NCBI GenBank assembly: GCA_963750995.1
Contig: CAVVST010000005.1
Location: 1,636,378 to 1,700,377 of the forward strand
Direction: 5' to 3'
Length of the DNA: 64,000 nucleotides
Source of the DNA: CAVVST01 sp963750995
GTDB taxonomy: Bacteria > Acidobacteriota > Vicinamibacteria > Vicinamibacterales > UBA2999
Made by a program: the position numbers and the translations under genes
Notes under the pieces: model-generated
Told to the model about the DNA's origin: nothing
The model's input: only the letters and a program-made list of their open reading frames with translations
Database searches by the model: none
Shown here: in pieces, positions 49,310 through 56,958 of the stretch
How positions within the stretch are numbered: the stretch's first letter is position 1
How the letters are laid out: every line of letters begins with the position of its first letter

Positions 49310-50306
49310 CCGTCGGGGATCGGGGATCAGGGATCACGGATCGGGTATTGGACGCGCCTGAACTGAGCACATCTGGATCACCGGTTTCCGATCCCGAATC
49401 GCCGATCGCGGATCCCCGATCGTCGCGCCAGCGGCGGTGCATCCACATCCAGAGCTCGGGATGGCGGCGCACGTACATCTCGAGCACGTCGGTGCAACGC
49501 TGGGTGAACTCGCGGACGGCGTCGGGCGTGTCGGCGCGCGGCGGATCCACCGGGTGCTCGTAGATGAAACGGTAGCGGCCGTGAGGCATCGGCAGCGCGA
49601 ACACCGGGATCACCGGGGCGCCCGTTCGCAACGCGAGCGCGGCAAGCGCGGACGTCGTGGCCGCAGGCCTCCGGAAAAACCCGACATAGATCGCGTCGGT
49701 GTGGAGATGCTGGTCGATCAGCACGGCGACGCCGCGCCCGGCGGTCAGTTCCCTCAGCATCCGCCTTACGGCGCCCTGACGGTAGATCACTGCGTTGCCG
49801 GTACTCGTGCGCGTGTCCTCGAGCATCGCGTGGAGATAAGGATTGTCGAGCGGCCGCGCCAGTACCGAGATCGGCTCGGCGGTGAGCGCGTGCGACATCG
49901 CCTGCATTTCCCAGTAGCCGAAGTGCCCGGTGAAGAAGAGGACGCCGCACCCTTGGCGCCGTGCCTGGCGAAGCCGGTCCTCGCCCTCGACATCGGCCGC
50001 CGCGAGCATCTGTTCGCGGGAGTAGGTGCCGAACTTGATCAGCTCGAGCAGCATCGCGCCGAAGTGCGCGAACATCGCTTTGGTCAGTGTCTTGCGCTCC
50101 TCGAGCGGACGGCCGGGAAACGCGAACGCCAGGTTCTCGAGCGCGATCCGGCGCCGGTGACCGTCGATCAGGTACACCGCCCGACCCAGCCCATGGCCGA
50201 GCGTGCGGACCACCGACATCGGCGCCAGGCGAACGATCGCGGTCACGCCTCGTGTGACCAGCCACTCGAGCCGGTATCTCAAAACCGTAATGGGGTCGGG
50301 GGTCAT
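49302..50306 (-). CDS. lipid A acyltransferase (LpxL/HtrB family)
   Basis: 334 residues. Transfers a secondary acyl chain to (Kdo)-lipid A at the inner membrane. The HxxxxD-type site is FFTGHFGYWEMQAM near residue 125, followed by ARPLDNPYLHAML, YRQGAVRRMLREL and VLIDQHLHTDAIYVGFFRRP. ATG 50306 and the first eight codons lie in a 40-bp inverted-repeat arm; TTG a few codons further on may be the ancestral start. The last 40 residues, from about GSAIGDSGSETGDP, are encoded by GGATCGGGGATC-type repeats and look like a repeat-made tail. Confidence 0.87.
   Translation of the reverse strand: MTPDPITVLRYRLEWLVTRGVTAIVRLAPMSVVRTLGHGLGRAVYLIDGHRRRIALENLAFAFPGRPLEERKTLTKAMFAHFGAMLLELIKFGTYSREQMLAAADVEGEDRLRQARRQGCGVLFFTGHFGYWEMQAMSHALTAEPISVLARPLDNPYLHAMLEDTRTSTGNAVIYRQGAVRRMLRELTAGRGVAVLIDQHLHTDAIYVGFFRRPAATTSALAALALRTGAPVIPVFALPMPHGRYRFIYEHPVDPPRADTPDAVREFTQRCTDVLEMYVRRHPELWMWMHRRWRDDRGSAIGDSGSETGDPDVLSSGASNTRSVIPDPRSPTDV
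49312..49430. repeat. GGGATCGGGGATC inverted repeats within the acyltransferase tail
   Basis: GGATC-rich units on the left (about 49315-49345) and their complements on the right (about 49387-49424) lie in the same reading frame as the last codons of the acyltransferase. Confidence 0.6.
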
Positions 50307-50377
50307 TTTTCGAGGACACCGACTGAACTGAAGTTCGGGTGTCCTCGAAAAATGACCCCCGACCCCATTACGGTTTT
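50281..50377. repeat. 40-bp perfect inverted repeat at the lpxK/acyltransferase junction
   Basis: Arms 50281-50320 and 50338-50377 are perfect complements around a 17-nt loop. They contain GGGGTCGGGGGTCATTTTTC and its complement. On the minus strand the element codes for the last 25 or so residues of LpxK, its TGA, the overlapping ATG and the first eight codons of the acyltransferase. Confidence 0.93.
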
Positions 50378-51364
50378 CGTCGCCAGGCGCTCCTGGAGCC
50401 AGGAGAAGAACGACGAAGGTTCGATCGTCACGTGCAGAGGCACCGCCGCCCACGGAACCGGGGCGGCGGCGACGGCCGACCGGTCCAGGCGCGCAGCGTC
50501 TTTCTCGGTCGTCACGATCAGATCCGCGCGCGCGTCCGTGGCCGCGCGGTGGATCGCGTCGAGGTCGCGGTGCGAGAACCAGTGGTGATCGCGAAACACG
50601 ATCTCCTGCGCCACGTCCCAGCCGCCGCCGCGGAGCGCGTCGAAGAAGCGCGCCGGCCGCGCGATGCCGGCGACAGCGACAACACGACGTCCGGTCGGCC
50701 GGGCGTCCTGTTCCGACATGAGTCGCGGCTCGCCCTGCCGCGCCAGTACCCGGAACACCGGTGTCACGCCAAGAGCCGACGACACCGCCTCAGCGTCGTG
50801 CTCATCGCCACTGACCAGCAGCGCATCGGCCGATCGCGCCGCGTCGAGCGGCTCGCGAAGACGGCCGGCCGGCAGCAGCGATTCCGTCAGGTCGTCAGTC
50901 GACATCACGAGCAGGTTGATGTCGCGAGCCAGCTGCAGATGCTGAAACCCGTCGTCCAGGAGGTGCACCGTGCATCCGAACTGGCGTTCGGCCAGCGAGC
51001 CGGCGAGGTACCGATCCGGCGCCACGAGTACCGGGACGCCCAGGAGCGATCGCGCCAGCATCTGCGGCTCGTCTCCTGACTCTTCCGCATGCACCAGCGG
51101 ACCCCGTCCGTCGCTGACCACCACCACGCCATCCGCGGAACGGCGCCGGCCGTAGCCGCGGCTGAGAATGGCTGGACGTTCATCGGCGGCGACCAGTTGG
51201 CGCGCAATCGCGGCGACGAGCGGCGTCTTTCCGCTGCCGCCGACCGCAAGGTTGCCGACGCTGATCACGGGCCGCGCCAGCCGGCGCACGCGGTCGGGAT
51301 GCCGGCCGTACCACGCGCGGCGAAACCGCGCCGCGCGCCCGTACACCCCGCTGAGGAATCTCAA
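50303..51364 (-). CDS. lpxK: tetraacyldisaccharide 4'-kinase
   Basis: 353 residues from TTG 51364, which overlaps the waaA stop. Phosphorylates the 4' position of the lipid A disaccharide. Signatures: ARPVISVGNLAVGGSGKTPL with the Walker A at residues 29-48, SRGYGRR, GDEPQMLA, VHLLDDGFQHLQL and VTTEKDAARL. An N-terminal hydrophobic helix expected in the family is weak here. The C-terminal part VIFRGHPNFSSVGVLEK is encoded by the inverted repeat and is probably not ancestral. The stop and next start overlap as ATGA. Confidence 0.93.
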   Translation of the reverse strand: MRFLSGVYGRAARFRRAWYGRHPDRVRRLARPVISVGNLAVGGSGKTPLVAAIARQLVAADERPAILSRGYGRRRSADGVVVVSDGRGPLVHAEESGDEPQMLARSLLGVPVLVAPDRYLAGSLAERQFGCTVHLLDDGFQHLQLARDINLLVMSTDDLTESLLPAGRLREPLDAARSADALLVSGDEHDAEAVSSALGVTPVFRVLARQGEPRLMSEQDARPTGRRVVAVAGIARPARFFDALRGGGWDVAQEIVFRDHHWFSHRDLDAIHRAATDARADLIVTTEKDAARLDRSAVAAAPVPWAAVPLHVTIEPSSFFSWLQERLATKTVMGSGVIFRGHPNFSSVGVLEK

Positions 51365-52692
51365 TGGATCACGCGGAAGGGACGCACCACCGACCGTTCG
51401 CGCTCTTCGGGCGGTACCAGGCCGGCAATTACCGTGAGCGTCTTGTCTTTCGCCCCGCGGTTCGCGTCCACCAGCGCACGGGCCGCGGCACCAAGACGGG
51501 CGCGGCGGACCGGATCGCCCATCAGGCTGACGACGGAGGTTTCCAGTTCGCGGTCGGAGCGGACCTGCACTGCCGCGTCGTTGGCGAGAAACGTCTCGGC
51601 GATCTCGGCGAAGTTCTCCATGTGCGGCCCGAACATGATCGGCTTGCCGAACACCGCCGGCTCGAGGATGTTGTGGCCGCCGGCGCGGACCAGGCTGCCA
51701 CCGACAAACACGACGGTGGCGATCTGATACACCTCGGCGAGCTCGCCGATCGTGTCGAGGATCACGGCGTCCGCCCGCGGCTCTGCGTCGATCGGCAGCT
51801 CGGTGCGCCGCAGGGTCGAGAGTCCCTCCTGCCGGCACAGCCGCTCCACTTCGGCGAAACGCTCGGGATGGCGCGCCGCAATCACCAGGAGCGCATGGCT
51901 GCCAGCTGTCCTGAGCCGGTTGAACGCACGCACCACCGCCTCTTCTTCACCCTTGAGCGTGCTGCCCGCGACCAGCACAGGACGATTCTTCGACATGCGA
52001 AAGAAGCGAAGCACCCGCTCGCGACCGCGGCCCGGCGTCGGGATCACTTCGAGCGCGTCGAACTTCAAGCTGCCGGTGATCGTGATGCGGGCGGGATCGG
52101 CGCCAAGCGACACCAGCCGCCGCGCGGCCTCGTCACCCTGGACGCAGAAACGGTCGATGTCGGCCAGGACGCGGCGGAAGAACGGACGGATCAACCGATA
52201 TCTCGGGAACGATCGATACGAGATTCGGCCGTTGACCAGGACGGTCGGGATCCGGCGCCGGCGACATTCGCGCAGCAGGTTCGGCCAGATCTCGGTTTCG
52301 ATCATGACGAAGAGCCGCGGCTGCACGCGGTTCAGCGTGCGCCGCACCGCAAACGTCCAGTCGAACGGGAAATAGAACACGCCGTCGACGTCGGCGACGC
52401 TGCGGCGCGCGAGCTGCTGGCCGGCGCGCGTCGTCGTCGACACAAACAGCCGCAGGCGCGGATAGCGCCGGCGCAACTCGGCGATCACCGATCGCGCGGC
52501 CAGCACTTCACCCACCGACACCGCGTGCACCCAGATCGAGTCGTCGCCATCCAGGTTGAGCGAGACCGGCAGGTAGCCGAGACGCTGCCCGAAGCTGCCG
52601 ACGTACTTGTTATGCCGCAGCGCCTGGTAAACGAAGTACGGCGAGAGCGCGACCAGCGCCAGCAGGGTGACGAGGCTGTAAAGGAAATACAA
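51361..52692 (-). CDS. waaA: 3-deoxy-D-manno-octulosonic acid transferase
   Basis: 443 residues when started at TTG 52692; ATG 52758 is in frame but lies upstream of a TATACT box, so it would not be transcribed. WaaA adds Kdo to lipid IVA. N-terminal helix (LYFLYSLVTLLALVALSPYF), then QRLGYLP, WVHAVSVGEVLAARSVI, VMIETEIWPNLLRECRRRRI, VNGRISYRSFPRYR, VAGSTLKGEEEAVV and FVGGSLVRAGGHNILEPAVF. First gene of the LPS operon, divergent from gapA. Confidence 0.93.
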   Translation of the reverse strand: MYFLYSLVTLLALVALSPYFVYQALRHNKYVGSFGQRLGYLPVSLNLDGDDSIWVHAVSVGEVLAARSVIAELRRRYPRLRLFVSTTTRAGQQLARRSVADVDGVFYFPFDWTFAVRRTLNRVQPRLFVMIETEIWPNLLRECRRRRIPTVLVNGRISYRSFPRYRLIRPFFRRVLADIDRFCVQGDEAARRLVSLGADPARITITGSLKFDALEVIPTPGRGRERVLRFFRMSKNRPVLVAGSTLKGEEEAVVRAFNRLRTAGSHALLVIAARHPERFAEVERLCRQEGLSTLRRTELPIDAEPRADAVILDTIGELAEVYQIATVVFVGGSLVRAGGHNILEPAVFGKPIMFGPHMENFAEIAETFLANDAAVQVRSDRELETSVVSLMGDPVRRARLGAAARALVDANRGAKDKTLTVIAGLVPPEERERSVVRPFRVIH

Positions 52693-52728
52693 CGCTAACT
52701 CGTGGAAAATGTGAGCCTTACAGGTTGA

Positions 52729-52734
52729 AGTATA
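52729..52734 (-). promoter_or_regulatory. -10 box for the LPS operon
   Basis: TATACT on the minus strand, about 37 bp before TTG 52692. Shares the intergenic region with the gapA promoter. Confidence 0.45.
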
Positions 52735-52769
52735 CCCGCCGCGATTAACTGCGTTCAAGGCGCGTCAGC

Positions 52770-52775
52770 TACAAT
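52770..52775 (+). promoter_or_regulatory. -10 box for the gapA-pgk operon
   Basis: TACAAT, 44 bp before ATG 52819, with GGGAGGA between. No good -35 is seen. Confidence 0.4.
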
Positions 52776-52818
52776 TTGAAGTTCTGCGGGCGATAGGTGC
52801 GCGCGAGGGAGGATATCG

Positions 52819-53826
52819 ATGGCGGTGCGGGTTGGGATCAACGGTTTTGGACGAATCGGGCGGAACATCATGCGTGCCGCCCTGGGCAATTCTGCGATCG
52901 ACTTCGTCGCCGTCAACGACCTGACCAACGCCGCGACGCTGGCGCACCTGCTCAAGTACGACTCGGTGCTCGGCAACCTCGCCGCCGAGGTGAAACCGAG
53001 CGCCGAAGGGATCACCGTGGACGGCGACGAGTTCAAGGTGCTCTCGATGAAAGACCCGGCGCAGCTGCCGTGGAAAGACCTCGGCGTTGACGTCGTGTTC
53101 GAATCGACCGGCATCTTTGCCACCCGCGAGGGCGCGTCGAAGCACATCACCGCCGGGGCGAAGAAGGTGATCATCACGGCGCCGGCGAAGGGGCACGACA
53201 TCATGGTCGTGCTGGGCGTGAACGAAGAGAAGTACGACGGGTCGAAGCACCACATCATTTCGAACGCGTCGTGCACCACCAACTGCCTGGCGCCGCTGGC
53301 GAAGGTGATCCACGAGAAGTTCGGCATCAAGAAGGGGTGGATGACCACCATTCATTCCTATACGAACGATCAAAATCTGCTCGACTTGCCGCACAAGGAT
53401 CTGAGGCGGGCGCGCGCCGCCGCGCTCTCGATGATTCCGACCACGACCGGCGCGGCCACGGCCGTCGGCGAGGTGCTGCCCGAGCTGAAAGGCCGGCTCG
53501 ACGGATTCGCCATGCGTGTGCCGACGCCAAACGTGTCGGTGGTGGATCTGAATGCGATCGTGGACAAGAAGACGACGGCGGAAGAGGTGAATGCGGCGCT
53601 GCGCGACGCCGCCAACGGGCCGCTGAAGGGCATCCTCGCCTACTCGGAAGCGGAGCTCGTCTCGATCGACTTCAAGGGCAACCCCCACTCCTCCATCGTC
53701 GATGCGGCCTACACCAAGGTGATGGACGGCGATTTCGTGAAGGTGCTCTCCTGGTACGACAACGAGTGGGGGTATTCGAACCGCTGCGTTGATTTGCTGC
53801 TCGACGTCGTCGCCAAGGGCCTGTGA
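52819..53826 (+). CDS. gapA: glyceraldehyde-3-phosphate dehydrogenase
   Basis: 335 residues. Oxidises and phosphorylates glyceraldehyde 3-phosphate with NAD in the cytoplasm. RVGINGFGRIGRNIMRAAL at the N-terminus binds NAD; SNASCTTNCLAPLAKV holds the catalytic Cys near residue 151; HSYTNDQNLLD carries the catalytic His; SWYDNEWGYSNRCVDLL closes the protein. GGGAGGA lies upstream. Its stop overlaps the GTG of pgk (GTGA), so the genes are coupled. Confidence 0.97.
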   Translation: MAVRVGINGFGRIGRNIMRAALGNSAIDFVAVNDLTNAATLAHLLKYDSVLGNLAAEVKPSAEGITVDGDEFKVLSMKDPAQLPWKDLGVDVVFESTGIFATREGASKHITAGAKKVIITAPAKGHDIMVVLGVNEEKYDGSKHHIISNASCTTNCLAPLAKVIHEKFGIKKGWMTTIHSYTNDQNLLDLPHKDLRRARAAALSMIPTTTGAATAVGEVLPELKGRLDGFAMRVPTPNVSVVDLNAIVDKKTTAEEVNAALRDAANGPLKGILAYSEAELVSIDFKGNPHSSIVDAAYTKVMDGDFVKVLSWYDNEWGYSNRCVDLLLDVVAKGL

Positions 53827-55013
53827 AGAAGCGCTCGATCCGCGACCTTCCGCTGAAGGGCCGCCGCGTGTTCGTGCGGGTGGATTTCAACGTCCCGATC
53901 AAGAACGGCGTGATCGGTGACGACACCCGGGTTCGGGCGTCGCTCCCGACGATCGCGCATGCGCTCGAGGGAGGCGCCGCGTGCGTGGTGCTCGCGTCGC
54001 ATTTTGGCAGACCGAAGGGCAAGCCGAACCCGGAGATGAGCCTGCAGCCTGTAGCCACGCGGCTCAGCGAGCTGCTCGGCGTGCCGGCAGGCTTCGCGAA
54101 GGACTGCATCGGGCCCGAAGCCGAGCGTGCCGTCGCGTCACCGCCGGCGTCGCGCGTCGTCCTGCTGGAGAATCTCCGCTTTCACCCTGAAGAGGAGAAG
54201 AACGACCCCGGGTTTGCGAAGTCACTGGCAGCGCTGGCGGACGTGTACGTGAACGACGCGTTCGGCGCGGCGCACCGGGCGCACGCGTCAGTCGAAGCGA
54301 TCGTGCGGTTGATGCCCGAGGCCGGTGCGGGACTTCTGATGGAGAAGGAGCTGCGCTACCTGGGCGAGGCGCTCAGCCGTCCCGAGCATCCATTCGTCGC
54401 GGTGCTTGGCGGCGCGAAAGTGTCGGACAAGATCGACGTGATCGAAAATCTCATCCCGCGAGTGGACCGGCTGCTGATTGGCGGCGCCATGGCGTACACC
54501 TTCTTCAAGGCGCAGGGAAAGCCGGTGGGCAAATCGCTTGTCGAAGACGACAAGCTTGGCGCGGCGAAGGAGATCCTGGCGAAGGCGTCCGAGCGGAAAT
54601 TGCAGTTGCTGCTCCCCGTCGATCACGTCGTGGCGGAGAAGCTCGAGGCCGGCGTCCCCACCGAGATTTTGAACGTGGATGACGCGGCGATCGGAGATCG
54701 GATGGGGCTCGACATCGGACCCGAGACCGCGAAGGCCTACACGCGGGCACTGGCTGACGCGAAGACCGTGGTGTGGAACGGGCCGATGGGTGTTTTCGAG
54801 ATCGATGCGTTCGCGAAGGGCACACTCGCCGTGGCAAATGCGGTGGCGCAGGTAAAGGGCACGACGATCATCGGCGGCGGCGATTCGATTGCGGCGATCA
54901 CGAAAGCCGGCGTCGCCGAGAAGGTGACGCACATTTCCACTGGCGGCGGCGCGTCGCTCGAGTTCCTCGGCGGACGCACGCTGCCGGGCGTGGCAGTTCT
55001 ACCGGACGCCTGA
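53823..55013 (+). CDS. pgk: phosphoglycerate kinase
   Basis: 396 residues from GTG 53823. Transfers the acyl phosphate of 1,3-bisphosphoglycerate to ADP. RRVFVRVDFNVPIKNG near residue 13, SHFGRPKG, LLENLRFHPEEEKND, YVNDAFGAAHRAHAS, VLGGAKVSDKIDVIENL, GGAMAYTFFKAQG, VWNGPMGVFEIDAFAKGT and GGGDSIAAI are all present. It overlaps gapA by 4 bp and is followed by a tandem hairpin array before tpiA. Confidence 0.97.
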   Translation: MKKRSIRDLPLKGRRVFVRVDFNVPIKNGVIGDDTRVRASLPTIAHALEGGAACVVLASHFGRPKGKPNPEMSLQPVATRLSELLGVPAGFAKDCIGPEAERAVASPPASRVVLLENLRFHPEEEKNDPGFAKSLAALADVYVNDAFGAAHRAHASVEAIVRLMPEAGAGLLMEKELRYLGEALSRPEHPFVAVLGGAKVSDKIDVIENLIPRVDRLLIGGAMAYTFFKAQGKPVGKSLVEDDKLGAAKEILAKASERKLQLLLPVDHVVAEKLEAGVPTEILNVDDAAIGDRMGLDIGPETAKAYTRALADAKTVVWNGPMGVFEIDAFAKGTLAVANAVAQVKGTTIIGGGDSIAAITKAGVAEKVTHISTGGGASLEFLGGRTLPGVAVLPDA

Positions 55014-55240
55014 CGCAGTGTCCGGCTTTAGCCGGACCGTCGGCAGCGTAGTGTCCGGCTTTAGCCGGACCGTCGGCAGCGTAGTGTTCGGCTTTAGCCG
55101 GACCGTCGGCAGCGTAGTGTTCGGCTTTAGCCGGACCGTCGGCAGCGTAGTGTCCGGCTTTAGCCGGACCGTCGGCAGCGTAGTGTCCGGCTTCAGCCGG
55201 ACGCAGTTTTCGAAGGGCCCGGCTTTAGCCGGCCCGGCTC
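55014..55240. repeat. tandem array of 33-bp hairpin units between pgk and tpiA
   Basis: Six head-to-tail copies spaced exactly 33 bp, each made of GTAGTGTCCGGCTTTAGCC plus the closing GGACCGTCGGCAGC, with stem GTCCGGC and loop TTTA; two copies have one T for C exchange and one has TTCA. A seventh, variant unit (GGGCCCGGCTTTAGCC plus GGCCC) lies at the right end. The units adjoin directly, without spacers. Confidence 0.93.
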
Positions 55241-55250
55241 GGGAGCATTG

Positions 55251-56018
55251 ATGCGCACCCCTCTGATCGCCGGCAACTGGAAGATGTACAAGACGGTCGA
55301 CGAGACTGTGAAGTACGTCAAAGAGCTGCGCCTCCGGGTGAAGGACACCACCGGCGTCGAGATTGTGGTGGCGCCGCCTTTCACCGCGGTGCATGCTGCG
55401 TGCGAAGCCGCGCGCAACAGCAACGTGCTCATCGCCGCGCAGGATCTCTACTGGGAGCGCGAGGGGGCGTTCACCGGCGAGGTCAGCGGTCCGATGATCC
55501 GCGAAGCCGGCGCCGAGTACGTCATCGTCGGCCACTCCGAGAGGCGGACGCTGTTCGGCGAGACAGATGCGATGGTGAACCGGAAGGTGAACGCGGCGTT
55601 TGCCGCCGGCCTGACGGCGATCGCCTGTATCGGCGAGACGCTGGACCAGCGCGAGCGCAACGAGACGTTCGAGGTGCTCGACCGTCAGATCAAGCAGGGC
55701 CTGGATCACCTGACGGCGGAGCAAATCGGTCAGCTGGTGATTGCCTACGAGCCCGTCTGGGCGATCGGCACCGGGCGCAACGCGACGGCGGCGCAGGCGG
55801 GAGAAGCCCACGCGCATATCCGGACGCGGCTGCGGCAATGGTTCGGAGGCGAGGCGGCCGAGCTCTGCCACGTGCTCTACGGCGGCAGCGTCAAGCCCGA
55901 GAACATCGCGGACCTCATCGCGCAGCCCGACGTGGACGGGGCGCTGGTGGGCGGGGCCAGCCTGGACGTGCGCAGTTTCGTGGATATCGTGAACCGGAGC
56001 CGGCAGGCAGCCGTCTAG
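55251..56018 (+). CDS. tpiA: triosephosphate isomerase
   Basis: 255 residues. Interconverts the triose phosphates. RTPLIAGNWKMYKT at the N-terminus carries the catalytic Asn/Lys, VGHSERRTLFGE the His near residue 93, AYEPVWAIGTGRNATAAQA the Glu near residue 165, and YGGSVKPENI the phosphate-binding loop. ATG 55251 has GGGAG upstream. It follows pgk after the repeat array and probably remains in the same operon unless the array ends transcription. Confidence 0.97.
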   Translation: MRTPLIAGNWKMYKTVDETVKYVKELRLRVKDTTGVEIVVAPPFTAVHAACEAARNSNVLIAAQDLYWEREGAFTGEVSGPMIREAGAEYVIVGHSERRTLFGETDAMVNRKVNAAFAAGLTAIACIGETLDQRERNETFEVLDRQIKQGLDHLTAEQIGQLVIAYEPVWAIGTGRNATAAQAGEAHAHIRTRLRQWFGGEAAELCHVLYGGSVKPENIADLIAQPDVDGALVGGASLDVRSFVDIVNRSRQAAV

Positions 56019-56028
56019 GGTCACCTTG

Positions 56029-56034
56029 TATAAT
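56029..56034 (+). promoter_or_regulatory. -10 box for secG
   Basis: Perfect TATAAT with TTG directly upstream, 27 bp before ATG 56062. Confidence 0.5.
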
Positions 56035-56061
56035 GACTTTCTCAATACACAGGGCAATTAG

Positions 56062-56439
56062 ATGCTGTATTACCTGACCACGGTTCTTTACGTCCTCGTC
56101 TGCCTGGTGCTGATGCTGGTGATTCTGCTGCAGCAGGGCAAGGGGGGCGACATTGCCAGCGCCTTTGGCGGCGGCGGCAGTCAGACGGCGTTCGGCGCGC
56201 GGAGCGGGGCGACCGTGCTGTCGCGCGCCACCGCGATCGGGGCAGTGCTGTTCATCGTCGGCGCGCTCGTGCTCGGCATCCTGGGCCAGCGTGGACCCGG
56301 ATCGGTCGTCGGTGGACGCACGCAGCCCGGAGCACCGCCCGCAGCAGCGACGCTTCCCGCGGCGCCAGCACCCAAGCCTGCGGCTCCGGCTCCGGCACCA
56401 GCGCAACCCCCACCCGCGCAGCCAGCACCAGCGCGGTAG
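56062..56439 (+). CDS. secG: preprotein translocase subunit SecG
   Basis: 125 residues. SecG is an accessory subunit of the SecYEG channel. Two helices (residues 1-22 and 55-75) surround the cytoplasmic loop QQGKGGDIASAFGGGGSQTA, then FGARSGATVLSRAT. The last 40 residues are Pro/Ala low-complexity. It follows tpiA by 43 bp with its own TATAAT, a common arrangement. Confidence 0.95.
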   Translation: MLYYLTTVLYVLVCLVLMLVILLQQGKGGDIASAFGGGGSQTAFGARSGATVLSRATAIGAVLFIVGALVLGILGQRGPGSVVGGRTQPGAPPAAATLPAAPAPKPAAPAPAPAQPPPAQPAPAR

Positions 56440-56455
56440 CTGTATCGTATGTAGA

Positions 56456-56475
56456 GGCGGGTCTTCAGACCCGCC
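56456..56475. repeat. hairpin GGCGGGTC-TTCA-GACCCGCC
   Basis: Perfect 8-bp stem with TTCA loop, flanked by GTAGA and CTACC. It belongs to the TTYA-loop hairpin class by loop and flanks but has a third stem sequence. Lies between secG and tRNA-Leu. Confidence 0.7.
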
Positions 56476-56485
56476 TACCCTCTTC

Positions 56486-56572
56486 GCGGAAGTGGCGGAA
56501 TTGGCAGACGCACCAGCTTGAGGGGCTGGCGGTAGCAATACCGTGGGGGTTCGAGTCCCCCCTTCCGCACCA
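56486..56572 (+). tRNA. tRNA-Leu(GAG)
   Basis: 87 nt including encoded CCA. Acceptor arms GCGGAAG and CTTCCGC, anticodon stem CCAGC/GCTGG with loop TTGAGGG giving GAG, long variable arm typical of Leu, T-arm GGGGGTTCGAGTCCCCC. Confidence 0.97.
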
Positions 56573-56579
56573 TCGATTC

Positions 56580-56599
56580 GAGCCCGGAACGACGGGCTC
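56580..56599 (+). terminator. possible terminator hairpin after tRNA-Leu
   Basis: Stem GAGCCCG/CGGGCTC with a 6-nt loop, 8 bp after the tRNA. No T-run follows, so it is only a weak terminator candidate. Confidence 0.35.
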
Positions 56600-56958
56600 A
56601 AATCACTACCGGGATCATCACTATCGTTCGCCGGTACGATCTGCGGGTCCCAGGCGTGTACGCTCGGTGTCCGCCGTTGCGCCGATCTCACCACCTTTAG
56701 AATCCCGGCCTGTCGCACCGATTTCCTCGCATCGGGCCACGGGCCGTTTCTGGTGGCTAACCGGGACAAACAGATGTTTTCGGGACAGGACCGTCGGTTC
56801 GTCGTGGGGGCTGTGGACGATATGACGTGGACGGATCACCACCGGCTCGGACATGCCAGGGTGCCGTCCGCACCGCATACCTTCGAAACTGGGCACCAAT
56901 CATTTGTAAAGAACCGGGCGGAAATCGCAATCTGAAGTCAGGGCAATTTGAGACGTGC
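56600..56958. other. about 360 bp with no recognised gene
   Basis: Frames on both strands are open in places but none shows family features or a Shine-Dalgarno. It separates tRNA-Leu from the convergent Crp/Fnr gene. Confidence 0.4.

Noticed and set aside
45567..49366. Plus-strand frames opposite the LPS operon
   Set aside because: They are shadows of high-GC coding sequence; the minus-strand products are all recognisable enzymes.
55014..55240. Possible CRISPR array between pgk and tpiA
   Set aside because: The 33-bp units adjoin directly and no unique spacers exist; each unit is a hairpin of a repeat family found singly elsewhere, and no cas genes are in view.
55018..55251. Open frame coding SGFSRTVGSVV repeats, and VRLKPDTT-type peptides on the other strand
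   Set aside because: Both are translations of the hairpin array. The same short peptides arise wherever this repeat occurs, and there is no Shine-Dalgarno or conserved domain.
56543..56935. Open frame starting inside tRNA-Leu on the plus strand
   Set aside because: Begins in the tRNA, has no Shine-Dalgarno and no recognisable domain.
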